DNA from: Ferrovum sp. PN-J185
GTDB lineage: Bacteria; Pseudomonadota; Gammaproteobacteria; Burkholderiales; Ferrovaceae
Length of the DNA: 64,000 nt
Reading direction: 5' to 3'
Assembly: GCF_001581925.1 (NCBI RefSeq)
Contig: NZ_LQZA01000003.1
Coordinates: 62,001-126,000, forward strand
The first letter of the stretch is position 1. Each line of letters begins with the position of its first letter. Of the stretch, positions 55,357-64,000 are shown piece by piece. The notes beneath the pieces are model-generated. The model was given only the letters and a program-made list of their open reading frames with translations, was not told the DNA's origin and searched no databases. The translations under genes were made by a program, and so were the position numbers.

Positions 55357-56811
55357 ATGAATAACCAAATACTTGTTAATGTTACTCCTCAAGAAACTCG
55401 CGTGGCTATTATTGAATTGGGTGTGGCTCAAGAGCTACATATAGAGCGCGCAAGCTCAAGAGGATTAGTAGGAAATATCTATTGGGGTAGAGTGGCTCGC
55501 GTATTACCGGGCATGCAATCTGCCTTTGTGGATCTTGGTCTAGAAAAATCTGCTTTTTTACATGTTGCAGATATTGCACTTAATAAAGATTCAACCCAAC
55601 CCATCCCGCCAATTGAAAAACTATTAGCAGACGGACAATCTATTCTTGTGCAAGTTATTAAGGATCCTATTGGCACCAAAGGAGCACGTTTATCTACGCA
55701 AATTAGTATTGCTGGACGCTATCTTGTATATCTGCCATTTGATGACCATATCGGTGTCTCACAACGTATTGAAAATGAAGAAGAACGACAACTACTAAAA
55801 GATCGTTTAATCAGTATTCTTCCTAGCGGTTATAAAGGGGGATTCATCATACGAACCGTGGCAGAGAACACCTCTGACCAAGAACTGTTATGTGATTATG
55901 ATTATTTAACGCAATTGTGGAAACACATTACCAAAGCACAAGAAACACACTCTGCTCCCCATTTGTTATATCAAGAATTAAATCTTGCACAACGTATTAT
56001 CCGTGATTTTGTTATGGATAATACAGATCGATTATTAATTGATTCACGTGAAAATTTTTTAAAACTAAAAGAGTTTGCTAACGAATATTGTCCACAAGCA
56101 TTGGCTTCTCTTGAACATTACATTGGTCCCAGACCGTTATTTGATTTGTTTGGTGTGGAAGAGGAAATTGAAAAAGCGCTATCAAGACGTGTACAACTCG
56201 AATCAGGTGGTTATTTAATTATTGATCAAACAGAAGCCATGACCACTATAGATGTAAATACGGGTGGATTTGTTGGTATTAGAAATTTTGATGATACGAT
56301 TTTCAGAACCAACATGGAAGCGGCGCAAGCTATTGCAAGACAATTACGATTACGTAATTTGGGTGGCATTATTATTGCTGATTTTATCGATATGGAATCT
56401 GAAGAGCATCGTCAAGCCGTATTAACAGAATTCAATAAAGCTTTGTCTCGCGATAGAACCAAAATAAAAGCCAGCGGCTTTAGTAGTCTTGGATTAGTAG
56501 AAATTACTCGCAAACGTACTCGTGAAAGTTTGGCACATGTACTCTGTGAACCTTGCCCCTGCTGTGAGGGACGCGCTCAACTTAAAACACCTCAAACATT
56601 GTGCTATGAAATATTAAGAGAAGTAGTTCGTACCGCAAAACAATTTACGGCAAAAGAATATCGTGTAATTGCTCACCAAAAAGTCATTGATTTGTTTCTT
56701 GATGAAGAATCTGCGAACTTGGCTGAAGTAAGCGATTTCATCGGTAAACCGATCAGCTTACAAGCAAGTCAAGGACTAAGCCAAGAGTATTATGATGTGA
56801 TATTGATGTAA
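55357..56811 (+). CDS. rng: Ribonuclease G
   Basis: A 484-residue RNase E/G endonuclease. The S1 domain (GNIYWGRVARVLPGMQSAFV) is at about 34-53, the metal-binding acid site in TTIDVNTGGF near 299-308 and FIDMESEEHR near 344-353, and the zinc-link type CEPCPCC near 398-404. Without the long C-terminal scaffold of RNase E, it is RNase G, which processes 16S rRNA 5' ends. Confidence 0.95.
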   Translation: MNNQILVNVTPQETRVAIIELGVAQELHIERASSRGLVGNIYWGRVARVLPGMQSAFVDLGLEKSAFLHVADIALNKDSTQPIPPIEKLLADGQSILVQVIKDPIGTKGARLSTQISIAGRYLVYLPFDDHIGVSQRIENEEERQLLKDRLISILPSGYKGGFIIRTVAENTSDQELLCDYDYLTQLWKHITKAQETHSAPHLLYQELNLAQRIIRDFVMDNTDRLLIDSRENFLKLKEFANEYCPQALASLEHYIGPRPLFDLFGVEEEIEKALSRRVQLESGGYLIIDQTEAMTTIDVNTGGFVGIRNFDDTIFRTNMEAAQAIARQLRLRNLGGIIIADFIDMESEEHRQAVLTEFNKALSRDRTKIKASGFSSLGLVEITRKRTRESLAHVLCEPCPCCEGRAQLKTPQTLCYEILREVVRTAKQFTAKEYRVIAHQKVIDLFLDEESANLAEVSDFIGKPISLQASQGLSQEYYDVILM

Positions 56812-56818
56812 ACGAATT

Positions 56819-57388
56819 TTAAAGTAGTTGTTCAACCAGCATCTCCAACGCACCAATTAAAATAGTAATAGTAAGTTGGTAAATGACCATTAACACTACG
56901 GGTGACAAATCCAATTGCCCGATTGGCGGAAGAATTTTTCTGACTGGTCCTAAAAACGGATAAGTCAGTGATCGTGCTAAAGGCATGAGTTCATTTGCAG
57001 GACTAATCCAACTTAAAATGGCATACACAAATACACTACTCATTAAGATGTATATCATTTGTTTTAATACAGCAATCATTGCCATGAATATCACAAAAGG
57101 AAGAGCGTAAACAAACTGAGTAAAGTGTATCTGCCCAAAAGCTGCCATATTCAATAAAACCAGAAGAATATCTAACAGGTATGCCCATAATAAGGTCGCA
57201 TAGTCAAATTTAGCCGATTTGGGTAAGATCTTTTTAAGCGGACTAACCGCAAACTCAGTGAGCTTATAACACCATTGTCCAATTGGATGGCGCCAAGGAG
57301 CAGAAAAATAAATCATTAAAAAGCGCAGTACTGCCATGATAGTTAGCAATGTAAGCGCAATCTCAATAATGGTTTCCAGTGAACGCAT
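56819..57388 (-). CDS. yggT: YggT-family membrane protein
   Basis: A 189-residue protein with two tandem YggT repeats, each with two helices and a proline-bearing element: PWRHPIGQWCYKLTEFAVSP near 31-50 and LARSLTYPFLGPVRKILPP in the second. It is not biochemically defined; linkage to proC and yggS is conserved in bacteria and is found here. Its end nears rng (7 bases) on the opposite strand. Confidence 0.93.
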   Translation of the reverse strand: MRSLETIIEIALTLLTIMAVLRFLMIYFSAPWRHPIGQWCYKLTEFAVSPLKKILPKSAKFDYATLLWAYLLDILLVLLNMAAFGQIHFTQFVYALPFVIFMAMIAVLKQMIYILMSSVFVYAILSWISPANELMPLARSLTYPFLGPVRKILPPIGQLDLSPVVLMVIYQLTITILIGALEMLVEQLL

Positions 57389-57398
57389 AATGATCCTT

Positions 57399-58214
57399 TT
57401 ATTGTTGGCTTAGGATATGACCTAATTCCTGTGCTTTGTCTCGTGCTGCAAAGAGTGCTTTTTTTAGTAATTCTCCCGCGTGCTCTGCTTGTAATACATT
57501 TAAAGCAGCTTCCGTGGTCCCACCTTTTGAGGTCACTTTTTGCCTTAACGTAGAGAGATTATCCTGTGACCTGTGCGCTAACTGTGTACTTCCTAATGCA
57601 GTTTGCAATACTAGTTTTTTTGCTACATCCTCAGACAAGCCTAACGCCACTGCAATTTTTTCCATCTCTTCCATCATCCAGAAGAAGTAAGCTGGTCCAC
57701 TTCCAGATACAGCTGTGACAGCATCGAGATCCGCCTCCTTGTCTACCCATATGACAGAACCCACTGCGGTAAGTAGTGACTGAGCATGCAATCGATCCTC
57801 TTCACTTACCTGTGGTAGCGCATAGAGACCTGAAATCCCCTCTTGAATAAGTGCTGGGGTATTTGGCATAGCACGGACTATATTGGTATGCCCACCTAAC
57901 CATTGTGATAAAGCTTTTGTGGTAATACCAGCAGCAATACTCACTACTCGTAGCTCTGGATATAAGCCTGTTATGCCACGGGCTACCTCAGCCAGTTGTT
58001 GAGGTTTAACAGCTAACACCACCGTAGTGACTTGTTCTAAAGATAAATGTTCTACTGAGGGGATAACAGTTAAAGAGTAATCTTGTTGAAGTGTGGTAGC
58101 TACCCCTTGATCAATTTCAACGACAACAATGTCTTCCACAGATTGGCCATGGTTAATTAAGCCGCCAATTAACGCTCTGGCCATATTGCCACCACCAATG
58201 AAAGCGATAGTCAT
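57399..58214 (-). CDS. proC: Pyrroline-5-carboxylate reductase
   Basis: ProC makes proline by NAD(P)H-dependent reduction. The 271-residue protein has the Rossmann start IAFIGGGNMARALIGGL (3-19), AVKPQQL, the RAMPNTPALI element and the signature SGSGPAYFF near 169-177. It overlaps yggS by four bases at its start and is followed by yggT ten bases on. Confidence 0.97.
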   Translation of the reverse strand: MTIAFIGGGNMARALIGGLINHGQSVEDIVVVEIDQGVATTLQQDYSLTVIPSVEHLSLEQVTTVVLAVKPQQLAEVARGITGLYPELRVVSIAAGITTKALSQWLGGHTNIVRAMPNTPALIQEGISGLYALPQVSEEDRLHAQSLLTAVGSVIWVDKEADLDAVTAVSGSGPAYFFWMMEEMEKIAVALGLSEDVAKKLVLQTALGSTQLAHRSQDNLSTLRQKVTSKGGTTEAALNVLQAEHAGELLKKALFAARDKAQELGHILSQQ

Positions 58215-58915
58215 TTATTTTTCTCCCGAACACCAAATATGCCTGTTCCAATTCTAACCAATGTTGCCCCCTCTTCTATAGCCACTAAGTAATCATGGGT
58301 CATACCCATAGAAAGCGTATCTACGGTAGGGTAAAGGTATTGTAGTTGATCAAACCAATTTTTCATTTTTTTAAATTGGACTCTTAGCTCTGTCTCATTT
58401 AGGGTTGGATCTGGAATGGTCATTAATCCTCTCAAAACCAGTCCTCCACACTGACTGATTACTTTTGCAAGACCCAGTATGTCACCTTCTGCCACTCCAG
58501 ATTTAGACTCTTCATGACTTATATTAACCTGTATACATACTGACAGGGGAGTTTTACCACTGGTTATTCTCGCTTCGGACAAACGTGTGGCTATTTTTTC
58601 TCGATCAACACTCTCAACCCAATCAAAGTGTTGAGCGATAAGCTGAGTTTTATTACTTTGTATGGGACCAATAAAATGCCATACAATCTCTAAATCACTT
58701 AAATGAATTTGCTTTGTCAGTGCTTCTTGTAAGTAATTCTCACCGTAATGCCTAATACCTGCCTGATAAGCCATTCTAATCGCTTCACTGGTTTGCGTTT
58801 TACTCACAGCAACCAAAGTGACCTCTTGGGATGAAGGTAATGATTCTATAGCCTTTGAAATAGCCTCTATCCGTTGAGGAATTGTTGGCTGTAGAATAGT
58901 AGATTGTGTACTCAT
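58211..58915 (-). CDS. yggS: PLP homeostasis protein YggS
   Basis: A 234-residue TIM-barrel-like PLP-binding protein of the PLPBP family. The Lys in VAVSKTQ near 35-41 is the Schiff base residue, followed by YGENYLQEA and HFIGPIQSNK, and SMGMTHDY near 201-208. It handles vitamin B6 balance. It is the first gene of yggS-proC-yggT. Confidence 0.96.
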   Translation of the reverse strand: MSTQSTILQPTIPQRIEAISKAIESLPSSQEVTLVAVSKTQTSEAIRMAYQAGIRHYGENYLQEALTKQIHLSDLEIVWHFIGPIQSNKTQLIAQHFDWVESVDREKIATRLSEARITSGKTPLSVCIQVNISHEESKSGVAEGDILGLAKVISQCGGLVLRGLMTIPDPTLNETELRVQFKKMKNWFDQLQYLYPTVDTLSMGMTHDYLVAIEEGATLVRIGTGIFGVREKNK

Positions 58916-58979
58916 AATTTATTACTAAAGCATGTTGTTAGTATATGATAATGTTAATTTTTAATTAGGATGGTTTGTC

Positions 58980-59363
58980 ATGGCAGGATTAACTCCAGAA
59001 ACCCCCTGGCCTACTGATATTATCCTTCATCAAGAGAGCCGACAACTAGAAATCAAGTTTGACGACAATACGCAATACTTGTTTCCAATTGAATACTTAA
59101 GGGTCTATTCTCCATCTGCTGAAGTGATTGGTCACGGACCTGGTCAGGAAGTTCTTCAAACTGGTAAAAGAATGGTCAATATCCATGAAATAGATCCAGT
59201 GGGACACTACGCAATTAAGATACGTTTTTCAGATGGCCATGATACAGGTATTTATTCATGGGATTATTTGAAACGTTTAGGTATTTATTATGAAGAAAAT
59301 TGGGCTGATTACCTAAACCGTCTAGAGGCAGCCGGAGCCAGTCGCGATCAAGAGGTTCATTAA
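58980..59363 (+). CDS. DUF971 protein
   Basis: A 127-residue protein of the DUF971 (gamma-butyrobetaine hydroxylase-like N-terminal) family, with [34 protein letters not shown]-like [12 protein letters not shown], and [12 protein letters not shown] small iron-sulfur or metal protein role is suspected elsewhere. It is followed by ubiE with a one-base overlap, as is common in betaproteobacteria. Function unknown. Confidence 0.88.
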   Translation: MAGLTPETPWPTDIILHQESRQLEIKFDDNTQYLFPIEYLRVYSPSAEVIGHGPGQEVLQTGKRMVNIHEIDPVGHYAIKIRFSDGHDTGIYSWDYLKRLGIYYEENWADYLNRLEAAGASRDQEVH

Positions 59364-60094
59364 TGAATAAAACTCATTTTGGTTTCACTGAGGTTGATGA
59401 AAGTGAAAAAGCAAAACGTGTTGGTGCAGTATTCGACTCAGTCGCCTCGTCCTATGACATTATGAATGACATGATGTCTATGGGACTCCATCGTATTTGG
59501 AAACGTTTCACCATTCATACCGCAGCCATTCAATCTAATGAACGAATTTTAGATATTGCTTCAGGTAGCGGTGATTTGGCGCTTGGATTCGCAAAAAAAC
59601 TCGGGCCTCAAGGTCAAATCATCATGTCTGACATCAATGGATCAATGTTAGAGCGTGGTCGTAATCGTGTTTTAGATCAAGGTGTAGCTATTCCCGCGGT
59701 ACAATGTGACGCTGAGGCGCTACCTTTCCCTAATAATTACTTTGATTGTGTCAGTGTTGCTTTTGGTTTACGTAATATGACGCATAAAGATAAAGCACTC
59801 AAAGAAATGACGCGTATCCTAAAACCAGGCGGTAGATTATTAGTGCTAGAGTTTTCTGCTATTTGGGCACCGTTAAAACCACTATATGACCTGTATTCCT
59901 TTAAGCTACTGCCTAAAATGGGTGAGCTGATTGCTAAGGACGCTGCAAGTTATCAATACTTGGCAGAATCCATCAGAATGCACCCAGATCAGCTAACACT
60001 AAAAAACATGATGGAAGAGGCAGGGCTGTTTTCTGTCAAATGGTTTAACTTAACGGCTGGGGTAGTAGCACTTCATCGCGGATATAAAATATAA
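59363..60094 (+). CDS. ubiE: Ubiquinone/menaquinone C-methyltransferase
   Basis: UbiE methylates the quinone ring with SAM. The 243-residue protein has the start [17 protein letters not shown], motif [13 protein letters not shown] near 68-79, and [10 protein letters not shown] near 154-163. It is followed without a gap by ubiJ. Quinone type is not settled by sequence, but UbiJ and UbiB point to ubiquinone. Confidence 0.97.
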   Translation: MNKTHFGFTEVDESEKAKRVGAVFDSVASSYDIMNDMMSMGLHRIWKRFTIHTAAIQSNERILDIASGSGDLALGFAKKLGPQGQIIMSDINGSMLERGRNRVLDQGVAIPAVQCDAEALPFPNNYFDCVSVAFGLRNMTHKDKALKEMTRILKPGGRLLVLEFSAIWAPLKPLYDLYSFKLLPKMGELIAKDAASYQYLAESIRMHPDQLTLKNMMEEAGLFSVKWFNLTAGVVALHRGYKI

Positions 60095-60700
60095 ATGATT
60101 GACTCTATCCTTCCTCAGTCTATTAGAGAAAAATTGATTACTCTCACTAATCATCAATTTACTCGACTCATATCAAGCAATGCTTGGGTTTTGGATAGGT
60201 TAAAACCCCATCACAACAAACATATTCAATTGATTATTGGTCCTCAGTATTTTTACCTACTCATTAATGACAATGGGTTACCTCAGTTTATTGAAAAAAG
60301 TGAGGGAGATCCAGATTTAATGATTTCTATTGATAGCTCCTCTTTACCCGAAATTATCAAGAGCCCGGATAACGTACTTCATTACATTCATATGCAAGGC
60401 AATACTGCTTTAGCTAATGACTTGGGGTTTGTAGCAAAGAATTTTAGACCTGATCTTGAAGAAATACTGAGTCACTTTGTAGGGAATATTTTAGCTTATC
60501 GTGCAGCTCAATTTACTAAACATACTTTTTCTTATGGTCAATCTGTATTTAACTTAATTAAGAATAGTATTAGTGAGTACATGACAGAGGAAAAACAATT
60601 GTTGTTGTCACGCGCTGAATTTAATGATTGGCGTGAAGCACTACAGGATCTCACTTTACAACTAACCAAGATTGAAACCCAACTGCGTAATAAAACATAA
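60095..60700 (+). CDS. ubiJ: SCP2-domain ubiquinone accessory factor UbiJ
   Basis: A 201-residue protein with an SCP2 sterol-carrier domain (about 20-110, with [20 protein letters not shown]) and a C-terminal helical tail. UbiJ serves as a lipid-binding part of the aerobic Ubi complex. The ubiE-ubiJ-ubiB order is conserved. The ATG of ubiB overlaps its stop by one base. Confidence 0.9.
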   Translation: MIDSILPQSIREKLITLTNHQFTRLISSNAWVLDRLKPHHNKHIQLIIGPQYFYLLINDNGLPQFIEKSEGDPDLMISIDSSSLPEIIKSPDNVLHYIHMQGNTALANDLGFVAKNFRPDLEEILSHFVGNILAYRAAQFTKHTFSYGQSVFNLIKNSISEYMTEEKQLLLSRAEFNDWREALQDLTLQLTKIETQLRNKT

Positions 60701-62226
60701 TGCGACTACTTAGAATTTTTAAAATACTATCTGTTTTTATCCGCTATGGACTAGATGAGTTTCTCTTTTCTACTAATAATTTTTCTTATACAAAACGTAT
60801 TAGTAAAGGTCTTCTTTTTTGGCGCCCTATTACTACCCCACGTGGTAATCGTTTACGCTTGGCACTTGAAACACTGGGTCCTATATTCGTTAAGTTCGGT
60901 CAGGCTCTCTCCACACGTCGAGACTTACTACCACCTGATATCGCTGATGAATTAGCTCTACTACAAGACAGAGTAGCGCCATTCCCAGGTCTATTGGCAA
61001 AGAAAATGCTTGAGGATATTTATCAACGTCCGTTAGATAAAGTCTTCAAAACCTTTACTATCGAACCCGTGGCTAGCGCTTCTGTGGCTCAAGTCCATTT
61101 TGCTACGTTACATACAGGCGAAGAAGTTGCTGTTAAATTACTAAGACCCAATGTTCATCAAATGATTGCTCGTGATGTAGCACTTCTGTTCAGCATTGCG
61201 CATCTCATTGAACGATTCATTCCTACATCACGCCGATTACATCCAGTGGAAGTAATACAAGAATTTGAAAAGCACTTAAAAGATGAGCTGGATTTAATGG
61301 TTGAAGCCTCTAATGCCAGTCAATTACGTCGAAATTTTGCCGATCGAAGACTTCTTATCATTCCAGAAGTGTACTGGGACTATTGCGACAACTCTGTCAT
61401 GGTTATGGAACGTATGAACGGTACCCCAATTAGCCAAGTAGATAAATTAAGAGCGTTGGGCGTTGATATCCCTAAACTTGCTCGTGATGGGGTTGAGATT
61501 TTTTTTACGCAAGTCTTCAGAGATGGATTCTTTCATGCTGATATGCATCCTGGCAATATCCAAGTAGCTGATGATGGACGCTATGTTGGTTTGGATTTTG
61601 GTATTGTAGGCACATTAAATAAAACAGATAAAAATTATCTAGCACAAAATTTCATTGCTTTTTTCAGACGTGATTATGCCCGTGTAGCTCAAGCGCATAT
61701 TGAAGCTGGATGGGTTCCTAAAGACACCCGTCCTGATGAATTTGAGTCTGCTATCCGCTCAGTCTGCGAACCTATTTTTGATAAGCCTTTAAAAGATATA
61801 TCCTTTGGCAAGGTACTACTGAGATTATTCCAAGTATCAAGACGATTTAATATGGAAGTCCAACCACAGTTAGTGTTACTACAAAAAACACTGCTTAATG
61901 TAGAGGGTTTAGGACGTGATTTAGACCCTGAATTAGATTTATGGAAGACAGCCAAACCCTTTTTAGAAAAATGGATGAGTGAGCAAATTGGGGTGCGTGG
62001 TTTAATTAAAGCAATTAAAAATGAAGGTGGGCAGTGGGTTAGTCTTGTACCAGAATTACCACGTTTAATTCATCAAAAACTAAATCAAGACAGTGATACT
62101 CTCAAACTCAATCAAGATATTGAGATAATCAAAGCGCAAAATAGTAGTTTACAAAAATGGTTAATGTTAACTTTATTTTTGTTGGGCTTAGTCTTAGGAA
62201 GTGAGATAGCTCAGTGGCTTTCATAA
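60700..62226 (+). CDS. ubiB: Ubiquinone biosynthesis atypical kinase/ATPase
   Basis: UbiB is an ADCK-family protein-kinase-like ATPase for ubiquinone synthesis. The 508-residue protein has [17 protein letters not shown] near 67-83 (the KxGQ motif), the [10 protein letters not shown]-loop-like segment, EVAVKLLRP, the HADMHPGN catalytic loop and DFGIVG. Two C-terminal helices anchor it. Confidence 0.97.
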   Translation: MRLLRIFKILSVFIRYGLDEFLFSTNNFSYTKRISKGLLFWRPITTPRGNRLRLALETLGPIFVKFGQALSTRRDLLPPDIADELALLQDRVAPFPGLLAKKMLEDIYQRPLDKVFKTFTIEPVASASVAQVHFATLHTGEEVAVKLLRPNVHQMIARDVALLFSIAHLIERFIPTSRRLHPVEVIQEFEKHLKDELDLMVEASNASQLRRNFADRRLLIIPEVYWDYCDNSVMVMERMNGTPISQVDKLRALGVDIPKLARDGVEIFFTQVFRDGFFHADMHPGNIQVADDGRYVGLDFGIVGTLNKTDKNYLAQNFIAFFRRDYARVAQAHIEAGWVPKDTRPDEFESAIRSVCEPIFDKPLKDISFGKVLLRLFQVSRRFNMEVQPQLVLLQKTLLNVEGLGRDLDPELDLWKTAKPFLEKWMSEQIGVRGLIKAIKNEGGQWVSLVPELPRLIHQKLNQDSDTLKLNQDIEIIKAQNSSLQKWLMLTLFLLGLVLGSEIAQWLS

Positions 62227-62255
62227 AAAAAGCCCCGCATTAACGGGGCTTTTCT
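62225..62255. terminator. Bidirectional terminator between ubiB and the second livF
   Basis: Stem AGCCCCG / CGGGGCT with a six-base loop, flanked by a run of A before and T after, lies between convergent genes and serves both. Confidence 0.93.
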
Positions 62256-62275
62256 GTTTAATCATATTCAATTAA

Positions 62276-63004
62276 TTAATGACCACCACCCAAATACGCT
62301 GCAACAACTTTAGGATCATTTTGTAGGTCTTTAGCAGGGCCATGAACAGCAATCTTACCGTTCTCCATAACGTACCCATAATCTGCAACAGCTAACGCTG
62401 CTGCTGCAAATTGCTCCACCAACAACATTGTAATGCCTTGCTCTTTTAATCTATTAATAATATGAAAAACTTCATCGACTAAAATGGGTGCCAACCCAAG
62501 AGAAGGTTCATCTAATAACAATACTTCAGGATTAAGCATTAAGGCACGTGCCATAGCAAGCATTTGCTGTTCACCACCTGACAAAGTACCTGCTAGCTGG
62601 TGCTGTCTCTCACGAAGACGTGGAAACAAATCCAGTGCGCGATCAAGATCACTTGAAATATCTCCCTTTGGTCTTCCTCCACCCATTGATAAACGAGTGA
62701 AAGCACCTAATAACAGATTATCCATGATTGACTGCGTCGGAAAAACTTTTCTGCCTTCTGGCGAATGAGCTAGGCCTAACTTCGCAATTCTATGAGAAGG
62801 GAGTCCTGCTATATTTTTACCGCTTAATACAACTTGTCCTGCAGCGGGCTTAATCATGCCGCTGATAGCGCGCATGGTTGTAGTTTTACCTGCACCGTTT
62901 GAACCGATCAGTGTTACAACTTTACCTTTAGGAACAGTTAAAGAAATATCATGTAAAACTTGTACCTGTCCGTATGATGCTTTTAGATTACGTACTTCTA
63001 GCAT
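62276..63004 (-). CDS. livF: Second Liv-type ABC transporter ATP-binding protein LivF
   Basis: A 242-residue ABC ATPase with Walker A GSNGAGKTT near 35-43, LSGGEQQMLAMARAL near 141-155, Walker B LLLLDEPSLGL, and the LivF C-terminus VVAAYLGGGH. It belongs to a second Liv system distinct from that at 3431-6842. It lies 17 bases after the livMG fusion. Confidence 0.95.
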   Translation of the reverse strand: MLEVRNLKASYGQVQVLHDISLTVPKGKVVTLIGSNGAGKTTTMRAISGMIKPAAGQVVLSGKNIAGLPSHRIAKLGLAHSPEGRKVFPTQSIMDNLLLGAFTRLSMGGGRPKGDISSDLDRALDLFPRLRERQHQLAGTLSGGEQQMLAMARALMLNPEVLLLDEPSLGLAPILVDEVFHIINRLKEQGITMLLVEQFAAAALAVADYGYVMENGKIAVHGPAKDLQNDPKVVAAYLGGGH

Positions 63005-63021
63005 AATTACATTCTCTCTAT

Positions 63022-64000
63022 TTAACTGGCCTGACTACCCAAATATGCTTCAATCACTTTAGGATTGCTTTGCACTTCCTGTGGCTTACCTTCAGCAATT
63101 TTCTGACCAAAATCAAGTACTGACACGTTATCACAGATACCCATTACCACATCCATATGATGCTCAATCAGAATGACCGTAATACCGTGCTCTTTAATCT
63201 TACGAATAATATCGATTAAATCAGTAATTTCAGGCGGAGTAAGACCTGCTGCTGGTTCATCTAACAGCAATAAGGCAGGATTTAATCCCAATGCTCTTCC
63301 AATCTCAAGTAATCTTTGGCGGCCATAAGGAAGATTACGTGCCTCTTCATTAATGAATGACTCTAAGCCAACAAACTTTAAAATACTCGCTGCACGCTCT
63401 CTAGCTTTCTGCTCTTCTCTCTTATAACGAGGGGTTTGGAGTAACACGTCAAGTAAGTTTGAGCGGTAGGTGTGATGTAGACCCACCATGACGTTCTCAA
63501 GGGCGGTCATCTCACCAAACAATTGTAGGTTTTGGAATGTACGAGCGATACCTTTTAGAGCAATATCAGCAGGTTTATTGCCGGAGATGACTTTTTCATC
63601 AAAAGACACGGTTCCTGAAGTGGGTGTATAAATACCTGTTAAGACGTTCATCATCGTCGATTTACCTGAACCATTAGGTCCGATAAGTCCATGAATCGTC
63701 CCTTTATAAACAGTCAAGTCAACTTCATTCAAGGCTTTCAAGCCACCAAATTGCATAAGAATTTTTTTAGCCGACAATAAATCATCTGACGCTAAAGTTT
63801 TACCTTCAACAGCATCGGCTAGTTCTTTATTTGGATCAATCTTAATGAGTGAACGAGCAACCCATTCTGGTTTGAAGTGCCCAATGACACTTCTTACCCA
63901 ACCTACAATACCATTCTGTAAGTAATAAACCACAAATAAGATTAAGCAACCAAATATAGTAATACGCCAATTAGTCATATCCTCTAAACGATAGGCACTG
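63022..64000 (-). CDS. LivM-LivG fusion protein, N-terminal part outside window
   Basis: The frame is open to the right edge, so the ATG at 63978 is internal. The visible part starts with the last LivM-type segment (RLEDMTNWRITIFGCLILF) and continues after a linker into a full LivG ATPase: Walker A GPNGSGKST, signature LPYGRQRLLEIGRAL, Walker B LLLLDEPAAGLTP. Fused permease-ATPase genes of this sort are known in betaproteobacteria. It forms the second Liv system with the livF at 62276. Confidence 0.88.
   Translation of the reverse strand, partial: SAYRLEDMTNWRITIFGCLILFVVYYLQNGIVGWVRSVIGHFKPEWVARSLIKIDPNKELADAVEGKTLASDDLLSAKKILMQFGGLKALNEVDLTVYKGTIHGLIGPNGSGKSTMMNVLTGIYTPTSGTVSFDEKVISGNKPADIALKGIARTFQNLQLFGEMTALENVMVGLHHTYRSNLLDVLLQTPRYKREEQKARERAASILKFVGLESFINEEARNLPYGRQRLLEIGRALGLNPALLLLDEPAAGLTPPEITDLIDIIRKIKEHGITVILIEHHMDVVMGICDNVSVLDFGQKIAEGKPQEVQSNPKVIEAYLGSQAS

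Overview
The window is a gene-dense bacterial chromosome segment, low in G+C by eye (about 40 percent). Several blocks point to a betaproteobacterium: dusB-fis-purH-purD, a DUF2782 gene followed by a type II homoserine kinase and a BPSS1780-type membrane protein, leuS-lptE-holA-proA-nadD-rsfS-rlmH-maf-rng, DUF971-ubiE-ubiJ-ubiB, and a LivM-LivG fusion at the right edge. I cannot fix the genus. A lithotrophic lifestyle, for example iron or sulfur oxidation, fits the respiratory genes but is inference. I saw no rRNA, tRNA, CRISPR array, transposase or phage gene.

Layout. 1-17.9 kb is mainly housekeeping: the 3' part of an AlkB/XylM-type di-iron monooxygenase gene, lgt, a small cytochrome c, a branched-chain amino-acid type ABC transporter (binding protein on +, livHMGF behind hemF on -), a TsaC-like protein, dusB-fis-purH-purD, polA, an orphan [2Fe-2S] subunit, DUF2782, thrB and a membrane protein. 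17.9-45.6 kb is a respiratory island. 45.6-62.2 kb is housekeeping again: uvrD-like helicase, the leuS-to-rng run, yggT-proC-yggS and ubiquinone genes. The last 1.7 kb starts a second Liv-type transporter.

The respiratory island is the notable part. On the - strand it runs from a HiPIP-like protein through a complete alternative complex III (actA, a split actB, actC, actD, actE, actF) into a divergent C-family heme-copper oxidase (CcoN and CcoO, no CcoP found). After this come many small membrane proteins, a membrane-anchored cytochrome c, a CcoS-like protein, a SUMF-domain protein, a membrane-fused spermidine-synthase-like protein, CcoG, and a FixH-like lipoprotein, with SCO1 and a second SUMF-domain protein nearby. 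On the + strand at either side lie two half-size CcoN-like proteins that match only the C-terminal half of CcoN. Several very short membrane proteins (36, 41 and 42 codons) sit between the larger genes with good ribosome binding sites. Many genes here are preceded by a run of five to seven G in place of the usual AGGAGG.

The simplest reading is that quinol electrons pass from alternative complex III through ActE or soluble carriers (HiPIP-like protein, c4-type and other cytochromes) to the C-family oxidase, perhaps in one supercomplex, with CcoG, CcoS, SCO1 and a thioredoxin-like lipoprotein serving assembly. The functions of the SUMF proteins, the spermidine-synthase fusion, the mini-CcoN proteins and the small membrane proteins are unknown.
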